Source: Toxotes chatareus
Lineage: Eukaryota > Chordata > Actinopteri > Toxotidae
DNA: 64,000 nt
NCBI GenBank assembly: GCA_016801885.1
Contig: CM028882.1
Location: 22,461,047 to 22,525,046, forward strand
Reading direction: 5' to 3'
Of this stretch, positions 1 through 14,465 are shown piece after piece. How positions within the stretch are numbered: position 1 is the first letter of the stretch; every line of letters begins with the position of its first letter. The position numbers were made by a program, and so were the translations under genes. The notes beneath the pieces are model-generated. The model was given only the letters and a program-made list of their open reading frames with translations, had not been told where the DNA came from and searched no databases.

Positions 1-3000
1 GAAATTCTGGCAAGTATACCATCATTTCCTTTTAATGTTCTGATGCAGATCTGAATCCTGATAAAAAAAAATTCTTCCAACATTTTTTCTTTGAAAAAGT
101 GATTGTGCAGCCTTGGGAGAGGCATGTCCTCTGTGAATGTTTCTTTTCATTTTGTTTGATGTCCTGTTTTTTGTATTTGTCAGTTAGCAGCATAACTCAA
201 AACCCTAAAAAAATTCAGTGAAATTTGGCATGCATTTACACTAGGGACCAAGAAATTGCTTCTTGGTTCTTTTTTAGTTAAAGTGCTCAGAAACTATGAT
301 TTGTTTGCGCATTTAGTAAATTCCTGTGCATATTTAATTTGATCTGCATGTGCCACTCACAAAGCCACCATCATCATACTGTACTGTGTGGAAACATACC
401 TGTCCAGGGAGGATTGTAATCTGTTAGGAAAGATGTCCCTGTCCTTCACCTGCAGTGGATGCCATTGTTCATTGCTGCTGTAAACATATACAGATGACAA
501 ATGAGACATCACTAAAATCCTCATTTATTGTCGTCCTTACAGGAATGTCAATACAGTTATGGATTCATTTATCACTGGCCAACTGTGGTGGTATGAACTG
601 ACACTATCGTTAGTTTTTGCTGAACTGTACTGGAGTGGAACGCTGCAGGATTTTAGTGCATGGCTTTTGAAGAACAGGTAAAGAGCAGGGTTTATCCTGC
701 TTCCTGCTAGAGATATCCTTCAAATATCTGGTTATTTTTTTTCCCACTTTGCAGGTTAAGAGAAGGTCATCCATGCTCGTATCTCTTCTCTGAGCCGCTT
801 GAATCTCAGCTGGAGAATATGTATGCTCTACTCTTTTTAAAATTTTACTTTTTCTTTTAGATTTTTTACAGTTTTATATTGCATTATGTACAGTACATAT
901 TATTATTCTCATGACAGCAAAGCACATTGTCAACTTAGAACTGGATACCTTACAGTAGTAGTAGTAGTGCCCTTTATAAAAAACATAAAAACATCAACAA
1001 ATCTCACACTCTACTAATCTAGTACTTATTATATATATTGTCATTGTGCTATTTGATTTCCTCATACACAGTTTCATCAACATTTTTGACAATCTTCTTT
1101 CACATACCATTGAACATGCATGCTGATTTTAAGAATAATTAATTTAATTTCAGTTTCTTGTTTCTTTCAAAGTTTTACATTTGCCTGAATTGTCCAAGGA
1201 CATGCAAACAAACGCTAAAGGAAATAGTGCTGCAGAACAGGTTGGAAATACAACTTTTGAAAGTGGCATAAAAATAATTAAAAAAAAAGGTTTCATAACA
1301 ATATGCTGAGGGAGATGGAAGCTGCAGTACCTGGCACCTTTCACAGCTCTCTCCATAATCACACAAGGCTCCCTGTTCCAGGTGGCATTTCTGGCAACAC
1401 ACATTGCATTTCTGGATGAGCCAAAACAAAATGACGTTAAACACAATGTTAATCTTCACATTCTGTACTAAGAATGGCTTTTTACCACACAAAACACACA
1501 GTTTCCCTGTGAGCTCAGAGCATAAAGAGGTATGAAATTTTATCATTGGGTAATGTTCCAATACGACAGCCACCTAATGAGTTTTAACTATACAGTGTCA
1601 CAGTTAAATATCAGTATTCTGCTTGCCAACACTGGAAGTTTACAGGAGAAAGCTTTCATCAGGCTCCTTCAAGAAGTCATTTGGAGCCTTCAAAATGCTG
1701 CTTATCAGTGTAACAGAAATCAGGATACATTATAAATGCAGAATGATTGCAAAAATGGGAGATTGTGTGAAATGGTAACAACCAGTCGGGAATGTGAAAG
1801 CACCACAGATGATATTGGTGGTAAAGGAAACTCAGCTCAGGCCCAGATCTGTTATTCATGACATGATGATGCATGTGAAGAAGTGCCGGAGCTACATAAT
1901 GTGTTTTTTTGTATAAAAGCTTGGCAGTTTTTTGGTTGTTGTTTTTTTTTCTACACAGTTGGTACATGTCTTCATGGGAAAAACAAGAAATATTGATAAA
2001 ATCCTCAGCTATAAATGTTGCTAACAAAATTACTTTAGGCCATTCATGGTCCTTTTCCTGCAGCGTTTGAATCCATTTCCACAAACATTTCATGCCTTTC
2101 AGCTTGCATTTTTAGATGTTATAAGAATGTTTGATGTTAGTATGAGAATGCAACTTTTTTCCATGTGGCCCAGGGTGGTTATAATCCAAATAATCAAAAT
2201 TATGTTGAATGGAAATTGAAAAAAACAAAGTCTAACAATGATGAGTCACTTTAATTTAATAACTTACACATTTTTATGAAGCTGTGAAATATGTTACAAG
2301 CACTCTCATGTATTGCCCATGTGTCTACACCATAGTTAGCACCACCAATAATTTCATCAAGCTTAACAGAATGTGAAAAATGTGTTGTTACAAGAATAGA
2401 AACAGCAGAGCAAATTCAGCAGAGACTGCAAACTACCACCTGACTTTAAAGTTGCATTATTAATCAAATATACATCAGTATTCTTTCACAGTGAGAATGG
2501 ATGAAATTATGATGCGGAATGTGAAAGATGCTGCCTGTGGTGATGAACCCACAGAGGACTGTCACCCCATTATACCCCATTGCCTCCATTATCTTGTCGT
2601 TCTGATTATTTTGGTTTCCACATTGCCACTCTTATCAGCCTTGATTTCAGCAGTGGCGGGCACTTGTTTTCAGTGAAAAAGCTCTGATAAGCACAGTGTA
2701 CACTACCCGCCCACCAAACAACACAAAACACTTGGCTACTACTACCTGCTGCACATAGTGAGTCATTTAAAAGCTGAAGAACCAGATGTTTTACAGGAAT
2801 ACAACTTGAAATAAATGCTGTCCAGATGCCAGTAAATGTTTCCTTGACTCAGCTGGATATGTGAATAGGCAATTGCTAACAGACATATCATAGCAAGGTG
2901 AATGTGTCAGACATTGTTTTCAGCTAGTTTCTCTGTAACCAGCTGGTACACAATCAATTAATGCTGGGTTTTGAGATTACCTGATAAAAGAAGGCATGGA

Positions 3001-6000
3001 GTTCTTAATATGCTTATCTGGAATCCAGGAAGTCCAACACCTTTCTTTTATCCTGTGAGTTTACTGTTGCTTTCTGTTCTGACTATTTTACTCATTAACA
3101 GAGTTGCCTGAGTTAAACATTTCCTCACCAAGAGGATATTTCCTGGAAATATGTGTCGTTCATCTGTAGCAGCTGCAAGCATTTTGTTCAGTGTTTCTGT
3201 AATACACACATGAAAGGGGGCATTCTGTCTAATTAATGATGTTGTGCAACAGTATTGCTCATTGTTGGTAAATTGATGACATTAGAGACTTAACTGACTG
3301 ACAGACAGTGGTTTGAGGGCAAGGCTTTACTTACTCAAGAAGATTCCTTTTGTCACTAGTGGGTGAAATGGTGACCAATCACAATTGTGCTGACATGCGG
3401 TGATATTTTCAGCCTACACTATGAAAACAGCAAATCTCTTCTCTGAGTGGTGGCTCATCCTTCTTTAATGTGTGCTATTCCAAGAGAGGCTTGTGGGGTG
3501 AATGCCTTGTGGATGACCTTCCCCAGGTGATGAATTCCTCCACCAATAGCCCCTGTGGTACTGCAACAGCACTTGGAGCAATAATATTGAAAAGTCATGT
3601 TCTGTCAGGTGCAAGTTAAGTTATCATCCATTTGTTTTTGTTTTTTGTTTTATAAAAAAAAAGACCTCTTTGTCTTAGGTTCAGTGGGAATGTGAACCAT
3701 TGACATGATGCTTTCTCTCTTTGAAGTAGTGGATTGTTGATTCCTTTCCTGTTCAGTATGAGTGGCATTTAAGGGGCCACAATCATTTACACGCTGTGCA
3801 TCTTATGCAGTGGGGCACATCAAAAGAATAACTTTCGCCCAAGTTTTACATAAAGCATATGGGATGTAGCAAACACATACTAGACTTACAGTGGATCAAG
3901 GATGTAGGTTTACTCAGATACCTATGAAATACAATTTTCTGGAGTCTAACACTCTGATAGACACACTGCTGGAAGCTTTTGCAGTATATATGCTAAAGCA
4001 AGTGGTTCATGGAGGAAAGTGAGCCAATCTGATATGGCATGTGTGGTGTTCATGTTGCACATGCATCCACGTAGTTTGCTTCTATCAGTGTACTGTGGTG
4101 GTAGATGGAGCTTGGCAGAATATAATGGAACTCCCACTGTACCCCTCATCCCAGGGGCTGAGATCTGTCTGATGCTATTAATAAGGACATTTTGCTCTCA
4201 AGCCGATTAATCAGCAGCTGTGACAGAAAATAGATGTACTTCAGTGAAACATGGGAGGAGGAGAGGAGTTGCTTATGTTGCACAATGCACTCGTAGATTT
4301 AATATAGAACTGGCAGTACAGACGAAGAGAAAAGAAGTGGAGGCTGTATAGTCCCATGGCACTATTGTTGGAAAGTCACAACCAGAACTGGAGAAATTAT
4401 GGCTGAAGTAAGGAAATGCTCATGCTGTGTGTAGGTGTAAATTTTAAGTAATGATTAGTTTAATCAATTAATATGATTATGGTTCAGATCAACTTACTTA
4501 GAATTTTTTCTGTTAAATCTATGACAACTGTGAAAAAGATAGAAGAATGCTACTAGCTAAATGGATGGATGTGAAAAACTGTGTTTCAAAATTTCAAAAA
4601 TATCTTTGTGCAAATGTTAAATGAGGAAGGAAATGCATTCAACACATTTGTTAGACCTCAAAGATACACATGCATTCCGGTGAGAAGCACTGAATCTTTC
4701 TTTCACTCCACAGGCACCTTTTAAATAATTTTGTAGTTTTTTGACTGATGCATCTGAAGTTTGTGACAACTAATGTCGCCTCTCTGGAGGCCTCACAGTT
4801 GTAATATGTTGCTGTGAAAAATTTCATAGCAACCTGCTTATTGCCAGGGTTCCTTTATGGCTGAGAGATGCCCCTGTTTTGCATTTGGCTGCATATAACC
4901 CACCTTTCTGTAGCAGAGTGGATCGCTGTGATCAAGTTATTTTGAAGATGGTCATGTTTAGTGATGAGATCTTGACAGAACTTTTTTAAAAGTCAGAGAA
5001 TAGCATGTGCATTTTGGCAGTGTACTTCAGTTTTTGTCTGTTTACGGCTAAAAGTAGCTTGCCTTTTTATTATATTTTCCGTAGTGAGAAATAAATTCAT
5101 AAAATAAAAACAATATTAGTGTGTTAGCTTTCGTCACAGCTGCTCGGCTGCAGCTGTTCCTATGGTTACCACGTGGTGCTCCCCATCATCTTTCTACTCA
5201 CATGTGATTCAGTGAAAACACTTTAGTGAACTACAATTAGTGAAGTATAGAGGAGGTGACATTAGAAAACTCAGATCTTTCAAAGTCGTTCCTTACTTAT
5301 TTCCATGCTAGATCTACATGTTTGAGCCAAATTTAAAATAAACTCTTGCACAGCTTAAATGGGCAAAAAGTAATCCATGACCTTCTTTGCTGACCTATTT
5401 AGCAACCAGCGGAATTTCCCATATCAATACAACTAATCTCCTCCTACACAAGTCTTTGACGTGGCGTCCTCTGACCCAGCACATTCTCAACAGTCACCTT
5501 GTAATTGACAAAAACTCACATTTTCACAACAGAACAAGCCAGCGACAGAGAGAGAGGACATGCTGTACTTCCCTATATTGGAAAGCTTATGAATGAAAGA
5601 ATGAGGCTTTGAAATCCTTGTAGATGAAATGAGAAGTTAAAACTGCTGTGTGTGTGTGTGTGGTTAGGAGGACAGTGGGGGGTGGAAGTGCCTTGAAATC
5701 CCACTAAGCACAGACTTTTTATTCCTACTTTTGAAGTCCAGAAGTTTCAGCACCTTGTAATCACTGAGTCATTGGTATTGATCAACAACCCCATTAACAG
5801 TGTCATCTTCAACATATGTTACAAACATTTGGCGCAATGGGGCAGTAAAAACCGTTCTTATCGCCACTTAAAGGAGTTTTCATTTGTCTGAAAGGGGACT
5901 TTTACCAGTGGCAACGCCTGCAAATTAAATAACCCCAAGATTATGTTCTCTGGAAAATGAAGATCTCAAATGCAGGCTCAGCCTTAGTGGAAAGTTGGTG

Positions 6001-9000
6001 AACTAACTGGGTGTTCCTTATGTGAACTGCATAAATATTAAGTTTCTTGTCCTCAGAAGTGTGTGGCAAAATGTTGTGAATTCGACCTGTCAACACCTTC
6101 TGTAAAGTATTATTAGAGATGCTTTTCTCCTCTGAACTCTGAGGTCATGGTAAGGGCTAGATATAATGACGTCTGTGATATTTTAAGTCTATTCTTAAGA
6201 TTTTAGTATTTTGCTGTCGGCTATTGTCCGTAACATTTATGATGAAAAGGGAACATGACAGCTGTTCTTTCTGTTTTTGCCCCTGACGAACTATTCTGTC
6301 ATGCATATTGTTTGAGCAGGACTCAAGACATTAACATCATGTCTGTCATGCAGCAAGGCTTGACTATTTTGTAAGAAATGTCCGTCAATGCCTGCTTCAC
6401 TTGCATATAGAAATCAACTGATCTAGCCATGTTTTTCTGCAAAATCCCTCCGATATCAGTCAGCTTATAGTCTCATAGCTGTCTGTGTGTAATAGCTCGG
6501 GCTCAAATAGGGGTAATACATGCATGCCTCTGAAACAATCAGTCTTGTTTATCCAGAGCCCTTGAACCTCTGGGATCAGAAAGTTTCTGCAATGAATTCT
6601 GATTTGCTAAATCCCTGTCCAATAAATTGCCTCAACTCTGCACAAACATCAAAACAAACTCTCTCTTTTTGTGCCACCAGCTGAGAATAACAGAAAGAAA
6701 TGGTTGGATGATAGAGACATGGAGGATTCGCGATTTGTTTATTAATATCTCTTTCCTTCTCACCCTGTCTCTGCTTCCCTCCCCTTTATTTCCCCTCTCC
6801 TGAAAAATCTTTGCATCTGCACTGCAGAGCTTGCTAACTGCGAGGGAACAGTAAAATTTTGATAGAGACCTTGCAGGGTGCCTTAGCAGGTGGATTCATT
6901 TGAAAGTTTCCTTGGATGAGTCTCCTGCCACACTCAAGAGTTATATTTGGTGTTAGTGAAATTCTGTTTCCTGAATGTCTATGAAGTTGTTATAAGGAGA
7001 TGGAGCAGTGTGGGTTCAGAGCACTACTGAATAATTTGTATCTCAGGTGCTCATTGAAGTTCACTCGCTTGGCTGGAGTCACAGCTTTACCCGAAGTGTA
7101 AAATCTCAGTTTATGGTGCATCTGTCCTTTTCCAGCCTTGATGAAAGTAGATGGAAAGTGGAATTAAGAGTCAGATTTAGGACTCAGGAAGTGATTAATT
7201 GCTCAAAACCACAGTTGCTGTGTGGACATCTGCTTACTTCTTATTGACTTTAATTAAAATGATAAACAATTTGTAATGCTAATCTGCATCCCTTTGAATT
7301 TTGGGGGCAATGTAAACTAATTTGGCTGGACACATAGACTGACTGTGATCTGCAAAATAAAGTAAATTCTACTACTGTTTGTTTGACTCAGTGGAGGAAA
7401 CAGGACAGTCTACATGCCACGCTCTGTGTGTTGTTGAGATATTTCAGTCTGGACCAAGGTGGTGGACAGACCAACGCTACCAGCCCTGAAGGCATGTCCC
7501 TACTGCAGCTAAAAAAAAGACTGAACATCCAGTCATGGGGTGTAGGATTAAGATTAAAATGTCAATATTTAGCACACAAGCTGTGATATAAACGCTACTA
7601 ATGCTGTCTTTAACTTTCAGTAACAGCCCTGCCATGCAGGAACTTTCTAACAACTTTGAATTCTCCATTTCGTGCTTGGTTTGATCTTTTGCTAGACCCT
7701 GCGTGTCAGATGTTTTGGATGGGATTCAACAACCTTTTTGATCTGAAGATGGCAATGGCTGTACATAGATTTAAAACTTCAGGAAGAGCATATCATTCTT
7801 ATTCTCATCACAACACTGTTTTCTTTGAACATCCTGGGGAAATTTAGCAAAATTCTTCTTATATTTTATTTATTTTTATTTTATTGTATTTATTTTATTA
7901 ATGCTGTCTAGATACAACACCCTAGTAGATTAGATAACACTGAAGAAAAAATGCAGTTAAGAGGAGACACTCTGGATGTGAAGTGATATACTGCATATCA
8001 GTCCATACAAACCTCTCAGATTACGCTTTTTAATCACATATCCACACCAGCAGGGAATTAGGCGGTGGATCTCATTGCAATGACGAAGCATTACATTAGG
8101 ACTTCAGTTGGATATTCCATCACTAAATTTCCCCATTGCTGTCCAGAAGACCTCTCTGCTACCACGTTTATCATAACAGCTTGAGAGTAGATGACCCGCC
8201 AGATGTTTGTAATCTCACACCGAGAAGCTTGTGACTGCGGTCGCAATCAGATAAGGGAACATAGGAAGGGATTATAAATGGTGACAGTGGGGAAAAGGCT
8301 ATAGACTCCACCATAATCGCTGATAGATTGCAAATGTCCTCTTTTACCCCCATCACAGGCTAGTCGGTGTATGCACCAACCCAATATCTGAAAAATATGC
8401 CTGTTTATTTTCCAGTTTATTTAAAAAAACACCCCTCGTGATTATGTTGATGTAGCTGTGAATAAAGTGAGGGAATTTAGAGCTCACACACGAGGCGCAA
8501 GCTCATTCCTTCTTGCTAGTTTGTAAGGCTCCATTGAGAGTGTATGGTTGTGTGGGCAGGTTAATGATATCAGCTTGAGAGTAGTTTTTAATCACGAACA
8601 GAGTAATGAGATAGGTTGGGCTGGAGTTACTCCAGCAATAAACAGCATCACCAGTCTCTCCCTCCCTGCCTACCTCCCTCCATTGCTCTCTTTCTCTGTT
8701 TTTCTTTCTACTTTCTTCTCTGTCTAAACCCAAGAATGAAGAGATTTAGGAGAAACGGAGCGACGAATGAGTACACAATGGTGCAGATTAAAAAGAATCA
8801 GTCATATTTGCAGGATTGAACAGCAGGACAGATTCCCCCTGTTGTGAGGCACTAGCAGGTTATTGGCAGTAGAGGAACAGAACTGAGATGAAAAATACAA
8901 AAAATTATTAATAATAATAATAATAATAATAATACATTTACAAACATGTCCTGACTCTCCTGATGGAGAAGGCTTTGTCTGCATGTCCTAGATTAATAAA

Positions 9001-10086
9001 AATTAATGACATTAACAGGATTTAAGATTGAAAAAATAAAGTAAAGCTTTGGTTAAATGGCTTCAAAAGATTAAAAAACACTGTCATTTATTCATAGAAT
9101 TATTCATAGTAAATAAACAGAAGAAAAGAGATCCATTTATCTTTTTACTGTTTTGTGACTTTACAGCCCTGCAGTGCTTTTCTTTTTCTTTTTGAACTCC
9201 TTAGTACTGAAGCATGTTTCACTCCATTAGAGAGTGAAAATTGGAGCCATGGAAGTGTAAAGAATTGGACATCAGTCCCCCTAAGCCCCTGAGGTACATC
9301 AAGAAATGTTGGCTTGCCAAGCTCACCCAGTAAAGAGCATGTTCTGCCCGTGAAGATGGCTTTCGCAGTAGAGAGTACATTAATGCAACATGTTACTCCA
9401 TGCCAACTGAGTCCCGCGGTAATATTTCATCCTCTAACTTACAGGTTTGGATGATGGCTGGTCTTAATGAAAAGACTCACACGTTTCAATCCAGTAGTCC
9501 TGTTTAAAGAGATAATCCGTGGCCTTTTCGTAGAAATAACTTATTTTTGCACCTCGCTATCGCTGACTGAGATAAGGCTTAGTGATTCAGCTCATACATA
9601 AATATAATTTATGAGTGCTGTAGCTTGGCTTTTTTAAACATCCAGTGATGTTAGGCAGAAATAGTGATTTTCACCGTAAATAGCAAATCCAAAAATGAAT
9701 AGACAGGCAGGAGCAACTTAATAAGTCCTCCAACTTGAACGATCATATAGGTTGCATGCCCTTACCTTCAGATATGACCCATAGGAACATAATGGTGGCT
9801 GGTGTACCAGCCATCGACGGCCATCGTCATGGTTACAATAATACACATGGGGTTCAGACTGTGGAGCAGTCATGGACAAATGAAATAATACTATCACACG
9901 AGAAATTAACAGTAGTCTCAAGTGTGTAAACCCTATGTTTTGTTAACCATCCATCCACATCAACCTCCACCTAACCTCCTCCTTTGCTCCTATCATAATT
10001 ACTACAGCTGCAAGAGGTGACCCAGCCATAAAACATAACTATGGATCGTAGTAAGCTGCTTGCACAGATGACCTATGGGCTTGTTT
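1..10086. other. Intergenic, downstream of rtn4r
   Basis: I see no supported gene here. Frames are 132 codons or shorter, without recognisable domains. Content is AT-rich with short simple tracts: TAG units at 957-970, GT at 5650-5662, a TTTTA-rich stretch at 7860-7900 and TAA units at 8908-8934. Confidence 0.6.
8908..8934. repeat. (TAA)n microsatellite
   Basis: About nine TAA units in the intergenic region downstream of rtn4r. Confidence 0.9.
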
Positions 10087-10087
10087 T

Positions 10088-10119
<32 letters not shown>
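10087..10119. repeat. T-rich tract
   Basis: A T run interrupted by a few C bases, directly followed by ACAG. It resembles a splice acceptor by chance, but no coding exon follows that I recognise. Confidence 0.8.
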
Positions 10120-10771
10120 ACAGGACTGTCTCATACGAGCAGTGATGTGTTTAACATCCGTGCTTCATTCTTACAGTTTAGTAACAGGGGCAAAAAGCGA
10201 TGTGGCTATTTCCGTTCCAGACAAAGGAAATATGTCATGTTTACATGCTTTAACGATATTGACAGGCTAATCTAAAGTCTGGAAAAGTCACCATGTCCAT
10301 TATGTGAAGAGAAAAGACCCATTGGCAGTCCGTTAATGTCACTCACCCTCCATTGCAGTGATTGACTTTCGTTTCTGTCAACTTGTAAATGTCAGTGGTA
10401 CACATGTGTTTTTTTTTGTTTTTTTTTTGTCCTTTGTAAAGTTTCATTAAGGTTTTGTGACTTTATCAGCTTTCATTCTTCCATCTATGCCATATTCTAT
10501 ATTCTTCCATCCTCCTTCCAGGTTTGGTTTACAACTGTTTTGGTTTGTTGTTGATGCTACGCTAAAAAGAGAAACATAATAAATAGATATTGGGTTATAT
10601 AAATAAAATTGACCTGAAATTGTAAACAGCATCATAAAAGAACTAAAGATAGATGTTGGGACTGGTGATAAAAAGGAAAATAGGTGTAAATTCCTGTAAA
10701 TTCTGGTTCCTGAAACATGTATTGAACTTTCTTTCTGAGCAGACATGGAAAGTGTCACAATGGCAGCAGGA

Positions 10772-11200
10772 AAGGGCATGTTGGACCCAAACGCAGACAC
10801 ACAAAGGCAGGCTGATGCTGTGAAGACACTTCAATAGATAGAAAACGGCTTACAGACAGATGGGTGCATGAACAGACCAGTGAGTAGCTGAGCAGGCAGG
10901 CAAATGAGCAGGAAGAGGCAACAGGAAACAAAAACTCTGGAAACTGGCACAAAGGAAAAACATTAGGAAACAAAATCAGGTCGTAGATGCACAAGGAAAT
11001 GCTCAGGAACAAACACAGACAAACTGACAAAGAGTGAGGGGAGTACAAGGAAACAAAGAAGGCAAACAAGGAAACAAGGAAGGCAAGGGTAATTGGGATC
11101 AGGTGAAACTAATTGGGACAGGGCAGGCAATCACACCGGTGAAAAGAAAAGATGTGATCATAGGTGCAGGGCAGGACTTAACACCGCTTCTAGGAACTGA
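10772..11200 (-). mobile_element. LTR-like teleost repeat fragment (copy A)
   Basis: The plus strand begins TGGACCCAAACGCAGACACA and runs through purine-rich, AAGGAAACAA-rich sequence to GGATCAGGTGAAACTAATTGG and GGGCAGGCAATCACACCGG. This order is familiar from an abundant family of fish interspersed repeats. On the minus strand it ends in TTGGGTCCA, like copy B. Several short frames here are by-products of the low-complexity sequence. Confidence 0.45.
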
Positions 11201-13879
11201 AGCTGCATCAACACTCAATACAAGGAAAAAAGCGTCACAGTACGGGTACACAAGTCATTTTATTTGCAGTGCACACCTTCCCAACAGTACTATTTAACAC
11301 CAAAGAAACTGTTTGAGGAGAGGAATTAAAAAACAAAAAAACAAGAATTACAAATTCATAAATAAGTACATGAATATACAGATTATCACTTTACATTCAT
11401 CCCACTTGGTTTGAGTTTGTGTGTTATGTCATGGTGGATTAGCCGCTCTGAGTGCTGGTTGGTATTTTTCAGAAGGCGTGGTGTGAGTCCAGCTCTTGGA
11501 TTGTGGACATTTAGTTTGGAGCAGATTATGTGATTGTGTGTGTGCTGTTGGCTTTGTGAGGATAACCACACATCAGCACAGATCGCTGCACGAACTGGAT
11601 AATGTGAAGAACCCTGGGTAATGCACTGTGTTTGTGTGTGCACGTGCGTGCGTGTGTGTGTATGTGTCAGCATACTTATTCAATAGTGGTCCTTCCTGTC
11701 ATGACACACTCACCAACAGTGGACCAGTGATCCAACAATGCAACATGGTCCAACAAGGACCAATGCAGGCCAGAGCCTCTGGAGGCACATCATTATTGTA
11801 TATCATAAAAGCAAGACTGCTTTGAAGTTTTGAGGTTGTGGGATTAATGTTTGGTGAATTTTGAAGTCTAAACACCCAAAGCAAATACTGAAAAGCCCTC
11901 AGAGAGAAGCTCCCAGAACGATCAGTAGTGTGGTTGGTGCATTTGTGACCATAAGGCTCCAGTCGGGCATCGTCTAGTTGAAATCCTGCCAGTTTTCATT
12001 ACCTGGGGCATCAAATCCTATAGGTAGATAGGTAGATGTTGGCCAAGATTGCAAGTCCTGTCTTAGCAATTTAAAAACAAAAATTAGAAAAACAGTTTTA
12101 CACTTATATTTTGAAAGAAGAATTTTCTTTTTCTTTTTTTTTTTTCAATTTTCTTTCTCATTTTTTTCAAAATGTCCAGCAGTTAGTCCACCAGACAGTG
12201 TGTGTGTGTGCGTGTGTGTGTGTGTTTATGTGTGAGAAAGAGACCAACTGAGACAGAAAGATGCAGCTTGTGTGGGGGTAGCTTTATAATTTTTAATCAT
12301 ATTAAGTTGGATCATTAGATGGACCCATTTACACAGTGCTTTCATGAGGTGTATGGGACCAAATCCTATTGGATATTGGCCTAATCTACTGCAAAAGCTC
12401 TGCAGCTTCCAGTTGCAGCTTTAGTGGGAACTGTGTGTCCCTCGGTGCAGGCCTGGGTATGAACATACATGCAGCATTAATTTGGCTGAATTAGGATTGA
12501 GAACAAATTGCCACTCTACATTCCCAAATCCAGGCGTGATTCAGAAATAATGAGCAGCTCAGCCCACATAAATGGTTCACGAGATTATCCCCCTCTGAAT
12601 TATACAGCTCACCTCTTTCCTGGCCAGGAAGACCAATGGTTTCATAACATACAGACTTATCATAGACAAAGCAAGCCTAGATAAAGCCTTGGTGTGAGTC
12701 AGATAGCGCCATCCTCATCAGGCAAAAGGCCTCGGTATCGATGTGTATAACCATAATTCTTCTCCTCTATGATAAATTTTGTGATATTTGGAGAACATTT
12801 TCCAAACTTGTGTCAAGTGTTTCACACATTCTGCATCATTTTCAGTGTGGTTCAAATATTGTAATAGCCCCATAGATTTTGACCTTCCCTGGATGGTGAA
12901 AGCCTCATTTTCAGACCACTTCCATCTAAAATGCTTCAAGATTATCCCTTAGCAGCATTTCATGCTTTGATAGCACTAATGGCAAAAATAGAATCATGAT
13001 CCTCATCGTTTAAAAGAGGATCAGGGGGAAGGTCTTGCTGATATGACTTTTGGAGAGGGCTCTTGGGGGCTAAAACCAATACAGTCACAATTCTGTAGTG
13101 GGCTCAAGAGACCACTGAAATTGGCGAAGGTCGGTGAGCCAAAGTGAGCCAGCATGCACAGTACCAGGCCTTGAGCAGCTAAATGGAGTTCAGCCATTAT
13201 TAAGTCAATATTTACACGTGTTTTTTTCCTATGATGTCTGGTTAAATTTCTGTGACATCTTATTCTGTTGACATGGAGTGAATGCAACACATCTGTAAAG
13301 GTGTGTTCAGAGAGAACAAAGCCAGTTTTAGATGAGGTGCCATAGCCAAAGTCAATGGAAAGATGCAAGTAAACACAAGTAGGTGCAAAAAGGCGACCCA
13401 GGTGTTGTGTCTGCAAATTATTTCATCGCTTTGATGAAACTACTCCATAAACAAAAGAAAAAAAAGAGACTGCTTCCTGGTAAGTTCTGAGATCAGTCAG
13501 AGGCTGGGCTGTCACACAGGCACACTGCACACACACACACACACACTTTGCTAATGTGTGCTGTAAACTAGCTATTAAATTGCTGGCAAGCTTACATCTG
13601 TACAGTCAATATATTGGCTGTCTGGGGCAAGTAAACAGACAATAAGTCCAGTGGTGTGTGTCACGTTACCAGTGCGAGCTGTATGGTCTGAATATTAAAC
13701 AGCAACATTTTAACATCAAAATATATGAGAGGATTTACCTGAATGATCTTGACTTTTTTCTGTTTGCACTAAATAGCTAAAACTGTGTACTGTTTAAATT
13801 AGAAATTGAAGAGGAAATTTTGGAAATCTAACACACTGGATTAGGCAGGGATGACTGCCTTCACCTTGTGTTTCTGCTG
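11201..13879. other. Intergenic, no gene seen
   Basis: Contains GT tracts at about 11628-11665 and 12198-12226, a T-rich stretch at 12125-12170 and a short CA tract at 13530-13548. The 131-codon minus-strand frame at 13021-13416 has no recognisable domain. Confidence 0.6.
12198..12226. repeat. (GT)n microsatellite
   Basis: About 14 GT units with one CG interruption. Confidence 0.9.
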
Positions 13880-14465
13880 TGTTCCTCTTTCTTGTGTGTG
13901 CTATTTGTCCCTGTATGTATGTCTACCTGCCTATTTGTGTGTATGTCTTGTGTTTGTCAGGGCACAGTGGGGGATGTCATGGTTCCATCCAACTCACCTG
14001 CACACCTGTTGGGAATCCTGTCATCACTCCACCTGCTTCCAGTGACTATTTAAGACCCGTGCCTCACGCCACTCTTCACCAGTTTGTCTGTCTTCATTAA
14101 CGGTGGAAACACCAACTGACTTTGCTAAGTTTATTACTTACCTGTGTTGAGAATGCTCTCGTCTCGCTCGTCTTGCTTGTGGATTACTTACGTCTGTTTG
14201 TCTTAGCTGTGCCGCAGGAATACTGGCAATTCACCCTCCGGCCTGATCACGCTACTCGCTCAGGCAAGTCCCTGAAACTCCTCACCCACATTCTATCCTC
14301 CCCACACCTGGAACACTGACCATATCTCCCTCTCTCTAAGACCCAGTCAAGCCCTGCTTCCCCTGCATACCTGCCCACTCATAATGAGAGATAGTGACTC
14401 AGATTCTAACTATGGCAATAAACTGTTGAACCTTCCTTCCACTATCTGTGTATTGGGTCTTGCTT
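13880..14465 (+). mobile_element. LTR-like teleost repeat fragment (copy B)
   Basis: The plus strand holds, in order, TGTCATGGTTCC (about 13976), CACCTGCACACCTGTTGGGA, a TATA-like TATTTAAG (14047-14054), about 360 bp, AATAAA (14417-14422), and TGTGTATTGGGTCTTGC. Promoter, then polyadenylation signal, then a short downstream part is the order of a retroviral-type LTR. No internal region, primer-binding site or paired LTR is seen, so this may be a solo or decayed LTR. Its end matches the reverse complement of copy A near 10780. Confidence 0.45.

Noticed and set aside
1175..1573. Cysteine-rich 132-codon minus-strand frame (CNVCCQKCHLEQGALC)
   Set aside because: The cysteine spacing looked like a zinc-binding module, but it matches no family I know, an overlapping frame is similarly cysteine-rich, and there are no splice or promoter signals.
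10755..11297. Frames of 104 and 87 codons in GGAAACAA-rich sequence
   Set aside because: They are products of the degenerate interspersed repeat; the lysine/glutamine-rich or serine/leucine-rich translation mirrors its low complexity.
13851..14100. Three overlapping 60-73 codon frames rich in Cys, Leu and Val
   Set aside because: They lie at the start of the LTR-like repeat and reflect its TGTGT-rich composition.
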